Positions 54,907 through 64,000 of a stretch of DNA of 64,000 bases are shown here, one piece after another. The translations under genes and the position numbers were made by a program. The stretch is from Gonocerus acuteangulatus. Its lineage: Eukaryota > Arthropoda > Insecta > Hemiptera > Coreidae. Numbering within the stretch: the stretch's first letter is position 1; each line of letters begins with the position of its first letter. The stretch is taken from positions 77,231,599 to 77,295,598 of the forward strand of contig OX328130.1 in NCBI GenBank assembly GCA_946811695.1. Reading direction: 5' to 3'. The notes under the pieces were generated by a model. That model was not told the origin of the DNA. It saw nothing but the letters and a program-made list of their open reading frames with translations, and made no database searches.

Positions 54907-55701
54907 CCCCTTAACGGGCAAGGGCCGCTTGAGCGGCCACTGCTTGCTGAAAATAAAAAATGACGCGAGTGAGGCGGAATTGGTTCCAATGCTTCCTCCT
55001 TGATGCCGGGGTGAGCCAAAAAATAGTATTTGGAGTCTTGGGCCCGAGGAGCCCATATATGACGAAGTTGGCCGCTAAAGCGGCCCTTGCCCATTCCCGC
55101 ACTCGTCTTGCGTCAGTGTTGGCCGTGCATTATTGGCTCTCTGGATCACTCATCTTATCCGGAAATCGTTTCAAAGTATGTAATAATTCTTTTATACATT
55201 CTAGATTAGGAATTAATTGATTTTAATTGAAATGAGTATATCGCTTACATGTTATTCACTGATTCGTCTCATAAGTACCTTACTCTCGTGAGACTGGAAG
55301 GGAAAAATACTTTTTTTGGCATTCCTAATGAAATGTTTTTCTCAATTCTGTCTTAAATGATATTGTGGGCTAGCATTATACTATTATTATATTTTTTTTC
55401 TTTTTCTTTTTTTTTTTTTAAATCCTGCCAATCTTAGGGCAACGCCATCGAATAAACCATTTTCATTTTCAGGATCTTTGCGACTTGGAATCGGCTTTAC
55501 GACGTATCGCGGGCATTGCAAATCGGGGATACCCGATGCCTGGAATGGGCAAGGGCCGCTCAAGCGGCCGACCCCGTATTTATGGATACAATTTTTTTTT
55601 TAACATCCTGGGTTGATATTTAGTAAATGGGTGCCCCCCAGACTCCCAAATATAAATTAAAAAAATTCCAACATAGCTAGCGAAATGTGCCCGTTAAAGG
55701 G
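54907..55701. mobile_element. piggyBac-like MITE with GC-rich palindromes
   Basis: TTAA lies at 54903-54906 and 55702-55705. The ends CCCCTTAACGGGCA and TGCCCGTTAAAGGG are inverted. GGGCCGCTTGAGCGGCC sits next to the left end, GGCCGCTAAAGCGGCC near 55070, and GGGCCGCTCAAGCGGCC near 55553. No ORF with transposase motifs. It is distinct from the 29.4 kb family. Confidence 0.75.
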
Positions 55702-55705
55702 TTAA

Positions 55706-56395
55706 GATAAATTTACGTGTAAGATGTGTCAGTCAAATCGGGATTTGAACGTTTAATTTCAACAATATCAGTGCTGATATTAGGTTAAGATGAAAAATGA
55801 AATATTAATTTATCTTCAACTGTAAAACTAAGTGAATTTCACTTCTTGACAAGTAATTTATTAAACAAGGAATCCAAAAATATGACTACACAAAGGTGTT
55901 CTAAATTTGATTAGCTTTCACTTAAAAAATACATGGAAATCGGTTAATATTTAGAGGCTGTAGCTTTTTTTGAAACATAATATGTCTTTTGGGCCCCACT
56001 GTTCACCAGGGAGTTTGGAGGGTATGGGATACCTCCCAAGATGGAGGAGGTCCGGGAAAATTTTAAATTTTTTAGTGTAAAATGGTAACCGAAACGGCAA
56101 AATGAAATTATAACATTTTATTTTTAATTGAATAATTTGTCATTTGTGTTTTATTTCCGTAAATTGTAAAATTGTTATGCTACAATATGTATTACACTGA
56201 ATAGTTTTATATATTCCTATATACAACCCTACTATCGAATTGTGGTTCAAAGCTAACAACGAAGAACTTAGAATTGTTAGCGAACCAAAAAAAAATATAT
56301 GTATATTATTCTGAACAAAGTGATCTCATTTAATTTATTTTTGAGGGGTTTATTACACAATTTTGCCAACTAAATCAAAATTTCGGGGGGGGGGG
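55706..56395. other. Repeat-derived DNA
   Basis: 55930-56100 holds an inverted copy of sequence in the 54531-54860 MITE. A G-rich run lies at 56383-56402. No gene. Confidence 0.45.
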
Positions 56396-56834
56396 GAGGG
56401 GTTGTCACCTATGGCTATCCTACAAGCTCTGGATGGACAATGCACCAGCTCCATCAAGGAACATTGTCGACGAAATCGGAAAAAACGAAGAAAGCAAATA
56501 GAATAGGTCTCACTACGACTCCCTCCTGTACACCACGAACCATATTAAACTCCTGTTCAGAGTGACTTGTTAAATTCCCTGAGAACATCCTGTAGTTAAC
56601 ACGTCTCTCTGTATGTGTAATGTATAAATGGATGTTAAAATGTAATTAGATACTAATTGTGATGTTTAGAACCCCCAAAAATAATGAGAAAGATTTCCTA
56701 GGGACTGGTTCTGGGGAGGTAACCGCCCATTTCTACAGCACACGCAAACCTTAAGCAAGGAGGACTTTGCCATCCCGAGTAAACACGCAAATCAGTAGGA
56801 CAGCCTGTTTCAGCCCCAACATAAATACACACAC

Positions 56835-56837
<3 letters not shown>
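56396..56837. other. Unrecognised DNA with a basic short ORF
   Basis: One frame reads MAILQALDGQCTSSIKEHCR then Arg/Lys-rich to a stop near 56505. It may be a transposon remnant. No family was recognised. Confidence 0.3.

Positions 56838-56889
<52 letters not shown>
56838..56889. repeat. (TA)n microsatellite
   Basis: Pure TA run directly before the Tigger-like left end. Confidence 0.9.
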
Positions 56890-56893
<4 letters not shown>

Positions 56894-57572
56894 AATACCT
56901 CGTTTTGGAAACGAAATTGTGTTGTTGAGCGTAGTAAATAAACACTTGTTTTACAGACGAGAAATTGCTATTCTCAGTAAAAATTGTTACATAAACATAA
57001 GGGAGAATCGTAGTAATACCTCGCTTTGGAAACGAAATTGTGTTGTTGAGCGTAGTAAATAAACACTTACGATAAATTGCTATTCTCAGTAAAAATTGTT
57101 ACATAAACATAAGGGAGAATCGTAGTAATACCTCGCTTTGGAAACGAAATTGTGTTGTTGAGCGTAGTAAATAAACACTTACGATAAATTGCTATTCTCA
57201 GTAAAAATTGTTACATAAACATAAGGGAGAATCGTAGAAATAACTCGTTTTGGAAACGAAATTGTATTGTTGAGCGTAGTAAATAAACACTTACGATAAA
57301 TTGCTATTCTCAGTAAAAATTGTTACATAAACATAAGGGAGAATCGTAGTAATAACTCGTTTTGGAAACGAAATTGTATTGTTGAGCGTAGTAAATAAAC
57401 ACTTACGATAAATTGCTATTCTCAGTAAAAATTGTTACATAAACATAAGGGAGAATCGTAGTAATAACTCGTTTTGGAAACGAAATTGTATTGTTGAGCG
57501 TAGTAAATAAACACTTACGATAAATTGCTATTCTCAGTAAAAATTGTTACATAAACATAAGGGAGAATCGTA
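56890..57572. repeat. Six tandem copies of a 112-bp unit derived from the Tigger-like 5' end
   Basis: Units begin CGTAGTAATAACTCGTTTTG or ...ACCTCG and end ACATAAGGGAGAAT. The first is 120 bp, the rest are 112 bp. The CCTCG to ACTCG change groups the last three units apart from the first three. Confidence 0.9.
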
Positions 57573-57841
57573 AAATAACATGGCTGCTGAGTTTGGAGTA
57601 GGAACATGGACCGAATCTGATTGGAAAAGGAACAGAGAACGTATTGAAGACTTTTGGTTCAAGATGATTTCTGAGGACAGTTTATGGTGGTTATGACACA
57701 GGCAGAAGCAGGTGCAAACATTGAGAGATTGATGGTGTATTTCAAGAATCCAGCCGAGGCATTGCTAAATGTACTTCTAATGTTAAAGCGGATGGGAGAT
57801 CCCGCTGTTCGTAAGCGATACACTAAACTGAGACAGCAGTA
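57573..57841 (+). pseudogene. Tigger-like transposase scraps
   Basis: The first frame reads MAAEFGVGTWTESDWKRNRE... to a stop at about 57696. The next reads MTQAEAGANIERLMVYFKNP... to KLRQQ and a stop at 57841, resembling the C-terminal region of Tigger-type proteins. The DDE domain is missing. The family is inferred mainly from the element ends. Confidence 0.4.
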
Positions 57842-58060
57842 ACTCACTGCATTTTTTACTACAGACTTATTTGTAGCTGTATTAAGCAAATACACAGGCT
57901 CTTAAAGTACAGTGTATGTGTGTAGATAATAATTTAAAAACTCTATTTCAAAAAATTGGTGGTTTAAATGAGCTTTGTTATCGATTTTCCGACATTCTAT
58001 GAATAACCCGGATTGGCCCTGGTCCCAGTTGATCCCGGTAAACGAGGTTTTACTGTATTG

Positions 58061-58387
58061 AGTTTAATTGTTGGACAAGATCCTTTTTGAATGGCCTCAA
58101 CAGACAAAGTTCTTCTTTCTCGGGTTATTAATTTTCCTTGCACCTTCATTTCCTTCACCGACACTAACAAAACTTTCATCTACTAATTTGGTGATTATTT
58201 CAACCTCAGTTTCAGATATAAGATGATTTTGTTATAAGTAATGGATAGCTATGAAACCATCCACAAGCAGAAATCTAGCCTGGGTCTGGGTTGCCACGTA
58301 GCTACTCCTCTGGACAAGATTCTCTTTCAATGAAAACCTATATTGGATGGACTAAATTATTTTTGAACAAACCATCAATATTCACCA
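58061..58387. other. Possible transposase fragment on the minus strand
   Basis: A short minus-strand frame (58179-57997) reads MKVLLVSVKEMKVQGKLITR... It may belong to a disrupted element. Not recognised. Confidence 0.3.
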
Positions 58388-59254
58388 TCTACTATATATT
58401 TGTCAAATATCACTCACTCACTCACTGACCTATCATCCCCCAGCCCAAACCACTCGACAGAAAATTTTGCATGGACACTCCCTGAAGATCGTAGAAACTC
58501 GCTAAGAAAGGATTTTTTGATATTCCAATTTTTAAGTATTTTTAGAGGTTTGAAGTTTTAGTTGGTTAGAGCAGGCAAGCCTAGGCGGCATGCGTTGCTA
58601 GGACGATAACAGAACAGCTGTTACCGTACGGTATCTATTTCATAGGTGATGGTCTATCCGAGGTAATAATAATATGATTATAAAATCTGTACACTTAAAT
58701 TTCACATTGTAATAACGAAATTAAAGGAGAAAATCGCTTTCTTGCGAAGCTCCTAAAATAAAATAAAATATCCCGAACCCTTGCACAGCCTCCTCATCCA
58801 TCAGCACCCCCAGTCAGAACACTTCTTGGTAATGCTCGCAAATATAATGGGTGTTTCCAAATGACATATGAGAAACATAACTTTTAACGTACATTTATTA
58901 TTGACGAAATTTAACCTGTATTGATTACACTGGTGTTACTAGTAACCATGGGCGTATATCGAATAATTTCGAGGGGGCTGGGAAAATTTCGGGGGGGGGC
59001 TGGGACCATTTCTGTGTTGTGGAATACTAACAGTTTAGAACTTGGAATAGTGGTAGGCAACTAAAACGCTATTACGCGTAAAATAAAATATTTTTTATGA
59101 ACTAAGTACGCCCATGCAGGTAATATAGTATGACAGGAACCGTACTATAATAAACTGCACAAAATTATATAGTAGCATTAATTTTGATGATACATTATTC
59201 AACGGAATTAAATAACTACTTATCTGCCGTGACGAAGCACGGGTATTCGGCTAG
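58388..59254 (+). mobile_element. Non-autonomous Helitron with nested MITE
   Basis: It starts TCTACTATATATTTG after an A, and a CACTCACTCACTCACTGACC block follows near the start. It ends with hairpin CCGTG/CACGG, then GTATTCGG and CTAG, followed by T. TC start, 3' hairpin, CTRR end and insertion between A and T are the Helitron rules. No Rep/helicase gene is present. Confidence 0.75.
58948..59115. mobile_element. GGGCGTA/TACGCCC MITE, third copy, inside the Helitron
   Basis: CATGGGCGTA and TACGCCCATG are exact inverted ends. G runs lie near the left end. Confidence 0.65.
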
Positions 59255-59255
59255 T

Positions 59256-59655
59256 ACTCAATATAAGAGACATATTTATTTTCGGAAGATTTAACCTTTT
59301 CATAACGCCAGAATTAACTAACACTATATAAATATATGTATACCTATTTGTTAACTGCTCGAGTGTAAAAATTAGAATCAAGGAAGCTTCTGAAGGGCGA
59401 TAGAACATCAATAGGTGTATATTTTTTTCCTTCCGCCATTTATAAAATGATTTCTTGATAAGAAAGAGTTCCGATCCTATAATATAAACATTATCTGCTA
59501 CGAGTTGCAAGAGATTGAGTACTAATAGTAAATATATTGTTAGTATTGAAGCACAGCTGTCCGGTCCGAACCAGTTCGTCATCGGCTCTATAATCATTAT
59601 TGAACTTGCAAACGATTCCAAGGCCGAGTTAGTATAATCATGGTTTAGAACTCTA
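59256..59655. other. Unrecognised DNA with a minus-strand ORF
   Basis: An ORF of 147 codons (59663-59220) has hydrophobic stretches but runs into the Helitron end. No family was recognised, so it is not called. Confidence 0.35.
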
Positions 59656-59800
59656 GCATACATATTTCAACAAGTATCTAGGACTTCAGGTCTATGTGAA
59701 TTAGTCTGTATCTCAGGTTGTGGGTTCTATTCCTACAAGGGGTGCTGGCTTCACAGAACCCGTTCTAACAATATCTACAAATATTATTTATAAATAGACG
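59656..59800 (+). mobile_element. tRNA-derived SINE fragment
   Basis: GTTGTGGGTTCTATTCCTAC is B-box-like and is followed by AAGGGGTGCTGGC, as in the 16.3 kb type SINE. The A box is diverged. Confidence 0.45.
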
Positions 59801-60079
59801 TTACCATTTAAATAAATATCAACCATCAATCTATGCCACAACAAAATCCCCCCCCCCCCCGAGGTCTTAGAATTAATATACAACCTGCTTATAGAATGCC
59901 GAAACACCCCTAAAAGTTTTAAAGCTTTTTAGGTGTATTTCTAATTGATAAGGGAATTATTTTATATTTTTTTCAATTCATAATATGCGGTGTTCACAGA
60001 TCATTAAATGATCTATGAACTATTTTGTATCAAATTTTGATACAAAATAGTTTCTTTAACTAGGATACAAATGAAGGGG
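59801..60079. other. AT-rich spacer
   Basis: A TTTTGTATCAAA..TTTGATACAAAA hairpin lies at about 60023-60051. Nothing else. Confidence 0.5.
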
Positions 60080-60309
60080 TCGGGGAAAAATAATGCCAAG
60101 CAACATTTTCAACAAAACTTAACTATAGCAGCTATATGTTGAATATTATGTGTGACTATCAGTTGAAATGGTTAGGGGCAACAAGATTAAGTAGCATACA
60201 GAGCTTGTATTCATATTTTAGTAGGATTCCATCATAGAATGATAGTCCCACATAATATCCAACATATAGCAGCTACAGTTAAGCATTGTTAAAAAACTAT
60301 TTTGCCCCG
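60080..60309. mobile_element. MITE (copy 2 of the 30.9 kb family)
   Basis: The arms TTAACTATAGCAGCTATATG... and ...CATATAGCAGCTACAGTTAA extend over about 45 bp, with CGGGG/CCCCG outer ends. Shares GATAGTCCCACATAATATC with copy 1. Confidence 0.75.
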
Positions 60310-60439
60310 ATCCCTTTAAATGAAAAATTGTTAAGAAACTTGGCTAAAGAAGGCCTGATTTTGCTAGTATCAGTATGCTCAGTATGCTGGTATAGCCCTT
60401 TGATTATTCGTTTATTCCTTATTTTTGGTGTGTTCCCAG

Positions 60440-60542
60440 CCTCCATAGGGAGGAAACCCGCTAATTACATCATCGCGGCGACGCAATCCGGAAGTGACGA
60501 ATAGAAAATTTCATGTTTCAGATCACATAGTTCACGAATATA

Positions 60543-60609
<67 letters not shown>

Positions 60610-60965
60610 GCCTGTTCGCTCACTCATAGCCTCAAAAATGGACCGATTTTGATGAAGTTTTGTACCAAAATACTTTGTCCAATTTCAAAGGTCAAGTTCG
60701 CTAACCAGCAGAATCCACGTACCGGAACACTGTTTCATCGGTAAAATTGTTGCGGTTTTGGATTTTCGTTCCTAGGCTTCCAGGTACTCTTATTATATGT
60801 TCTCTAACATAAGAAAACGAATGGAACCATTTTCAAGGTGATATCTGTAACCGTTTTCAAGAATACAACTAGTTTTTCTAACTAATTTTCGGTTTGGGTA
60901 CTTAGAATCGTTGAATTCAGAATCGGAAATATTTGAAAACAAACATTTTTATTAACATAGATTTA
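60440..60965 (-). mobile_element. Dispersed repeat family (copy 3, reversed, partial)
   Basis: Reversed, it carries TTCCTCCCTATGGAG, the (TA)n tract (60538-60606), CATCAAAATCGGTCCATTTTT and the GATTCTAAGTACCC-like block in the same order as copies 1 and 2. The left third of the family is absent. Confidence 0.6.
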
Positions 60966-61117
60966 GGAAGTGTCGATAATGTTTGGCTCCTTCCATATAC
61001 TCTTTATTTTATTTTATTTATTTTTTTTTTATTATTTTTTTTTTATTATTTATTTTTTTTTTTTTTTGTAGGAGGAAAAGATACTCAGGAGCATACGGGA
61101 ATAATTCGTGTAGCTGT

Positions 61118-61855
61118 TTTGCACGGTACACAGTGGTGAAAAACCGCCCAAACGCGCTTAAAACTCAATAACATTTGATATTGTTGATTTAGAAACCTGA
61201 AATTACAATATTTCAACTAGGACACGATTTTTCACTCGGATCACTTCAGACATTTTTTGCAGTCAACAATGACTTGAGTACTGCAAAAAAAAATTCATCT
61301 TCGATTTGATTCCAATGTTTACATAGAGATAATGCGCGTCTGTCTTACCGAGTTCGTTCACATCTAGCACCGAAGTAGGCAGACTTATGCAGCTAATTTC
61401 AGTCTGGGGTCTTTCTATACATGTCCACGGAATATTTAAGCCCGAAATTAGAGAGACGCAAAAGCTATATGACAAAACGAAATTTGATACGTGTATTTTT
61501 TTTACTTTTTCACTATCCCCGTCCATGAAGGCGATTCGAAAAATACAAAAATATTTGGTTTTGCCTTCCAACATCCCATTAAAACAAGAAAAACATGCCT
61601 TGTTTTTAACCTTATCGGTCTGAAAAAGTGTAGTTGAAGGAACGATTTTAGTACATGAGGATTTGGGAAATTGTCTTCGTTTCTAGTACTTCAATGATTA
61701 ACCACCGTCCTGCAATCAACGGTGGGGGCCTAAAACTCAAGAAATGGCACTCTCACGAGGTATTTAACATAGATTTATGGCGAATGGGTTCGGAGAAAAT
61801 ACTTCAAAAAAAATAAGTTTTGAGCGCATTTTGACCACTGTGCAGTAGGGCGATG
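61118..61855. mobile_element. TIR-bounded element of unknown family
   Basis: CACAGTGGTGAAAAACCGCC...GCGCTTAAAAC on the left is inverted as GTTTTGAGCGCATTTTGACCACTGTG on the right (partial match). No transposase was recognised. Confidence 0.45.
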
Positions 61856-62001
61856 ACGACCATGGGGTTCTTTCGCCCAAAAATACCACAAACAAACAAA
61901 CATATACTGTTTTACACTGATATGTATACATAGGCCAGAACAATTAATTATTGTACTTATAAATTGTACAGATTTTAAATAAACATGACTTATAATTATT
62001 A
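61856..62001. other. Spacer
   Basis: Nothing was recognised. Confidence 0.4.
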
Positions 62002-62115
62002 CGTAGAAGGTAGAAAAATAATGTCTCTCCACTGTTTTAATAATATTATCTTGAATAATTGAAAAATAATGTCTCTCCAAAACAGTGGAGAGACATTATT
62101 TTTCTACCTTCTACG
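62002..62115. repeat. Perfect 37-bp inverted repeat with 40-bp loop
   Basis: The left arm begins CGTAGAAGGTAGAAAAATAA, and the right arm (62079-62115) is its exact reverse complement. The loop holds a direct copy of part of the arm (GAAAAATAATGTCTCTCCA). Confidence 0.95.
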
Positions 62116-62249
62116 AAATCGAGAACTCCACAAATAACGCTGCATACATCACAGTTATAATTATTATATAACATGACGGTTGGGAAATCGTGGTAAATGG
62201 ACAGTAACCATTTCAAAACTTTATTTTACGGTAAGTAGATATGTTATAA

Positions 62250-62870
62250 AGAAGACTCTTCATTGTTCGGAACATGTTGGAGGTCAACCAAGAAAAATTT
62301 CAGAAAGAAACAGCTAGATACTTGTTCGACTGATTAGGATGGGCGAGATTGACATTGCTGTACAAGGCCAAAATAGACTTAGATCAGACATGGGGCTTCA
62401 CATTAATGCTGAAACTATTCCACGAACACTAAAAAGTCGTGGTAATGTCGCAAGGGTAAAGAAACCATTGCATAAGAAAAACTACGACTGCAATTTTGTG
62501 GTAATCATGAAAATTGGACAACTTCTGACTGCGGAAGAGTTGAGAGGTCAGACGAAACAAAAATGAACCGTTTTGGGACTGATGGACAACGCTGGCTTTG
62601 GAAAAATAACCTGGGTCTATAACGGGAATTTCAGTCTACTCAGAAATTTGCTGGTGGCAGTCAAATGGTCTGGGGTGCATAAAGGACCGAAATGCTGGAC
62701 GGATTGCCAAAATAGGAAGGAAAATGGACCTTGAGGAATATCTAAGCATTTCCTATTCATCCCATCTGCCAAGTTTTGAATTCCAATATGGAGATATTAT
62801 ATTTCAACAGGATAATGATCCAAAATACATTGTAAAAATAAATAGAATACTTTGAAAATCATTCAATCCA
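62250..62870 (+). pseudogene. Tc1-type transposase relic
   Basis: 62339-62566 reads MGEIDIAVQGQNRLRSDMGL..., matching a Tc1 DNA-binding region. A frame change then gives SDETKMNRFGTDGQRWLWK, holding the first catalytic Asp, followed by AGGSQMVWGA and FQQDNDPKYI, with the second Asp. Stops and frame changes make it non-functional. No flanking inverted repeats were found. Confidence 0.75.
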
Positions 62871-64000
62871 CTTGTTAGATAGGCCCTTCGGTCTCCTAAT
62901 ATAGATATTACTGAAGACTTTTCGTTCCATAAAAACATAATTTGGCTAAGTGCGAAAATTCATCATAAATTATTGAAGAATTATGTGAGGGAAACGAATT
63001 GATATAGAACAATATCTAGTCATTATTTTCAAACAATCTAGTGAAAAGTATTTCAAATAGAATTCAGATCATAATTAAAGCAAAAGGAAGCCATAGAAAG
63101 TACTAAATTATAAGGTTTTTAATAGTTTTAATTCAGTCACAAAACTGTTGCAATCAGTTTAATTTTCAAAGTTTTTCAGAATTTATTTTTATACTTCAAT
63201 AAAATGATTATTATGTTAATTTCTAATTATTAAGTATGTGTTAAAACCATATATATTTGTTTCATTACCCAACACCATCGACTATATCTTGTCTATTATG
63301 TGTTTATGATTTATCTTTCTGTCTATATATTCTTGATTGTTAAAGATTATTTGAATGTGTATTAATAAGTATAAATCTTCTCCTCAATAATACAGGTTCT
63401 GATAAATTTATGTATGTATATATGTATATATATTATCTTACTAACGTATATAGAAAATACTTTCGGGGGGGGCCTAGGTATTTGGGTTGTAGGGAAAATT
63501 TTAAATATTTTATTCTGAAATGGTTAGTTTTAAGGTCCTCTGGATACCTAGGAGACCAGGGTAAATGAAGAAGACATTATTCGCTGTTTTAGGCTTTTTG
63601 TACATGAAATGTTCTCACCAAAACCAAATTTCAGAAGGGGGGAGGAGGAGACTGCAGCCCCCTTAGCCCACCTATCTTCCTTTCCAGAACTGTTTATGTT
63701 GACACGGTGGTAGAATGGTATCTGTGTATCAGCCATAGACCCTACACTATAACCTCAAGGCCGATGATCCCAAGAGAGACTATACTTCGACTACCTGCTA
63801 TTCGCCCCGAATCTTGGATGCCTTCATATCTACAGACTATTCCACTATGAGGCTGTCCCTTCTCTACTATAGCTATCTCATGTTGTGAAAGCATAGCCAT
63901 GCTCAAGACCCATGCTGTCAAAAGCCATAGCTATGTTTTAGGATAGTGTATATATTTGGACTTAACTATAACGATTTACCACAACCCTCAGATAATCCGA
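62871..64000. other. AT-rich DNA, partly repeat-derived
   Basis: 63460-63680 contains a TTTCGGGGGGGGCC run and related G-rich sequence like the MITEs at 54-56 kb. The rest has no recognisable gene. 63700-63730 is weakly tRNA A-box-like but lacks a B box. Confidence 0.4.

Larger units (their letters stand above)
56890..58060 (+). mobile_element. Tigger/pogo-like element, internally deleted
   Basis: The right end, reversed, reads CAGTAAAACCTCGTTTACCG, typical of Tigger/pogo ends. The left end reads AGTAATACCTCGTTTTGGAA. TA flanks the right side. The 5' terminal region is repeated in tandem, then two short coding scraps and the 3' end follow. Confidence 0.65.

Noticed and set aside
59220..59663. 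147-codon minus-strand ORF as a membrane receptor
   Set aside because: Hydrophobic stretches are expected from AT-rich DNA, and the ORF runs into the end of a Helitron.

Overview
This is a eukaryotic, AT-rich, repeat-dense nuclear window, most likely from an arthropod. The evidence is a spliced multi-zinc-finger gene with GT-AG introns, an I-group LINE whose ORF1 looks like the insect-type DUF4780 proteins, D34D mariners, Tc1, Tigger, hAT, piggyBac-type (TTAA), Harbinger-type and Helitron-type elements, and tRNA- and 5S-rRNA-derived SINEs. I cannot name the species from the sequence. There are no operons, bacterial genes or CRISPR arrays.

Only one host gene is well supported. It is a minus-strand gene for a roughly 1,246-residue C2H2 zinc-finger protein, with six coding exons between 17793 (ATG) and 7203 (stop). 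Every internal splice junction keeps frame. A possible 5' exon lies at 31262-31202. Its introns are filled with SINEs, a deleted mariner, a DDE transposase relic and a foldback element.

Layout. 1-5.9 kb: a TTAA-flanked element split by a 3'-truncated, frameshifted LINE. 6.8-7.1 kb: foldback element. 7.2-17.8 kb: zinc-finger gene. 18-25 kb: Penelope/hammerhead-like pieces, a 5S SINE and a 1.6 kb Harbinger-like element. 25.5-26.8 kb: 21 copies of a 60-bp minisatellite. 27.3-29 kb: mariner with a hAT MITE inside its transposase. 29.4-30.5 kb: piggyBac-like deletion derivative. 32-36 kb: inverted repeats and a 1.2 kb dispersed family. 36.3-46.5 kb: about 10 kb of back-to-back satellites (93, 28 and 22 bp units). 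46.9-48.6 kb: a three-level nest (5S SINE, TTAA element, hAT element). 49.3-64 kb: more satellites, MITEs, a second piggyBac-type family, Tigger, Helitron and a Tc1 relic.

The most interesting signal is a dispersed set of hammerhead-ribozyme-like cores (CTGANGA, stem II, GAAA) at 6.9, 12.7, 12.8, 17.0, 18.2, 18.6 and 35.3 kb. Most sit in foldback elements, and two of these have 12-13 bp target duplications, as expected of Penelope-like retroelements. Other notable points: two SINE types with different heads share one 3' tail, a Tigger element carries six tandem copies of its own terminal region, and the satellite block starts inside a SINE tail.
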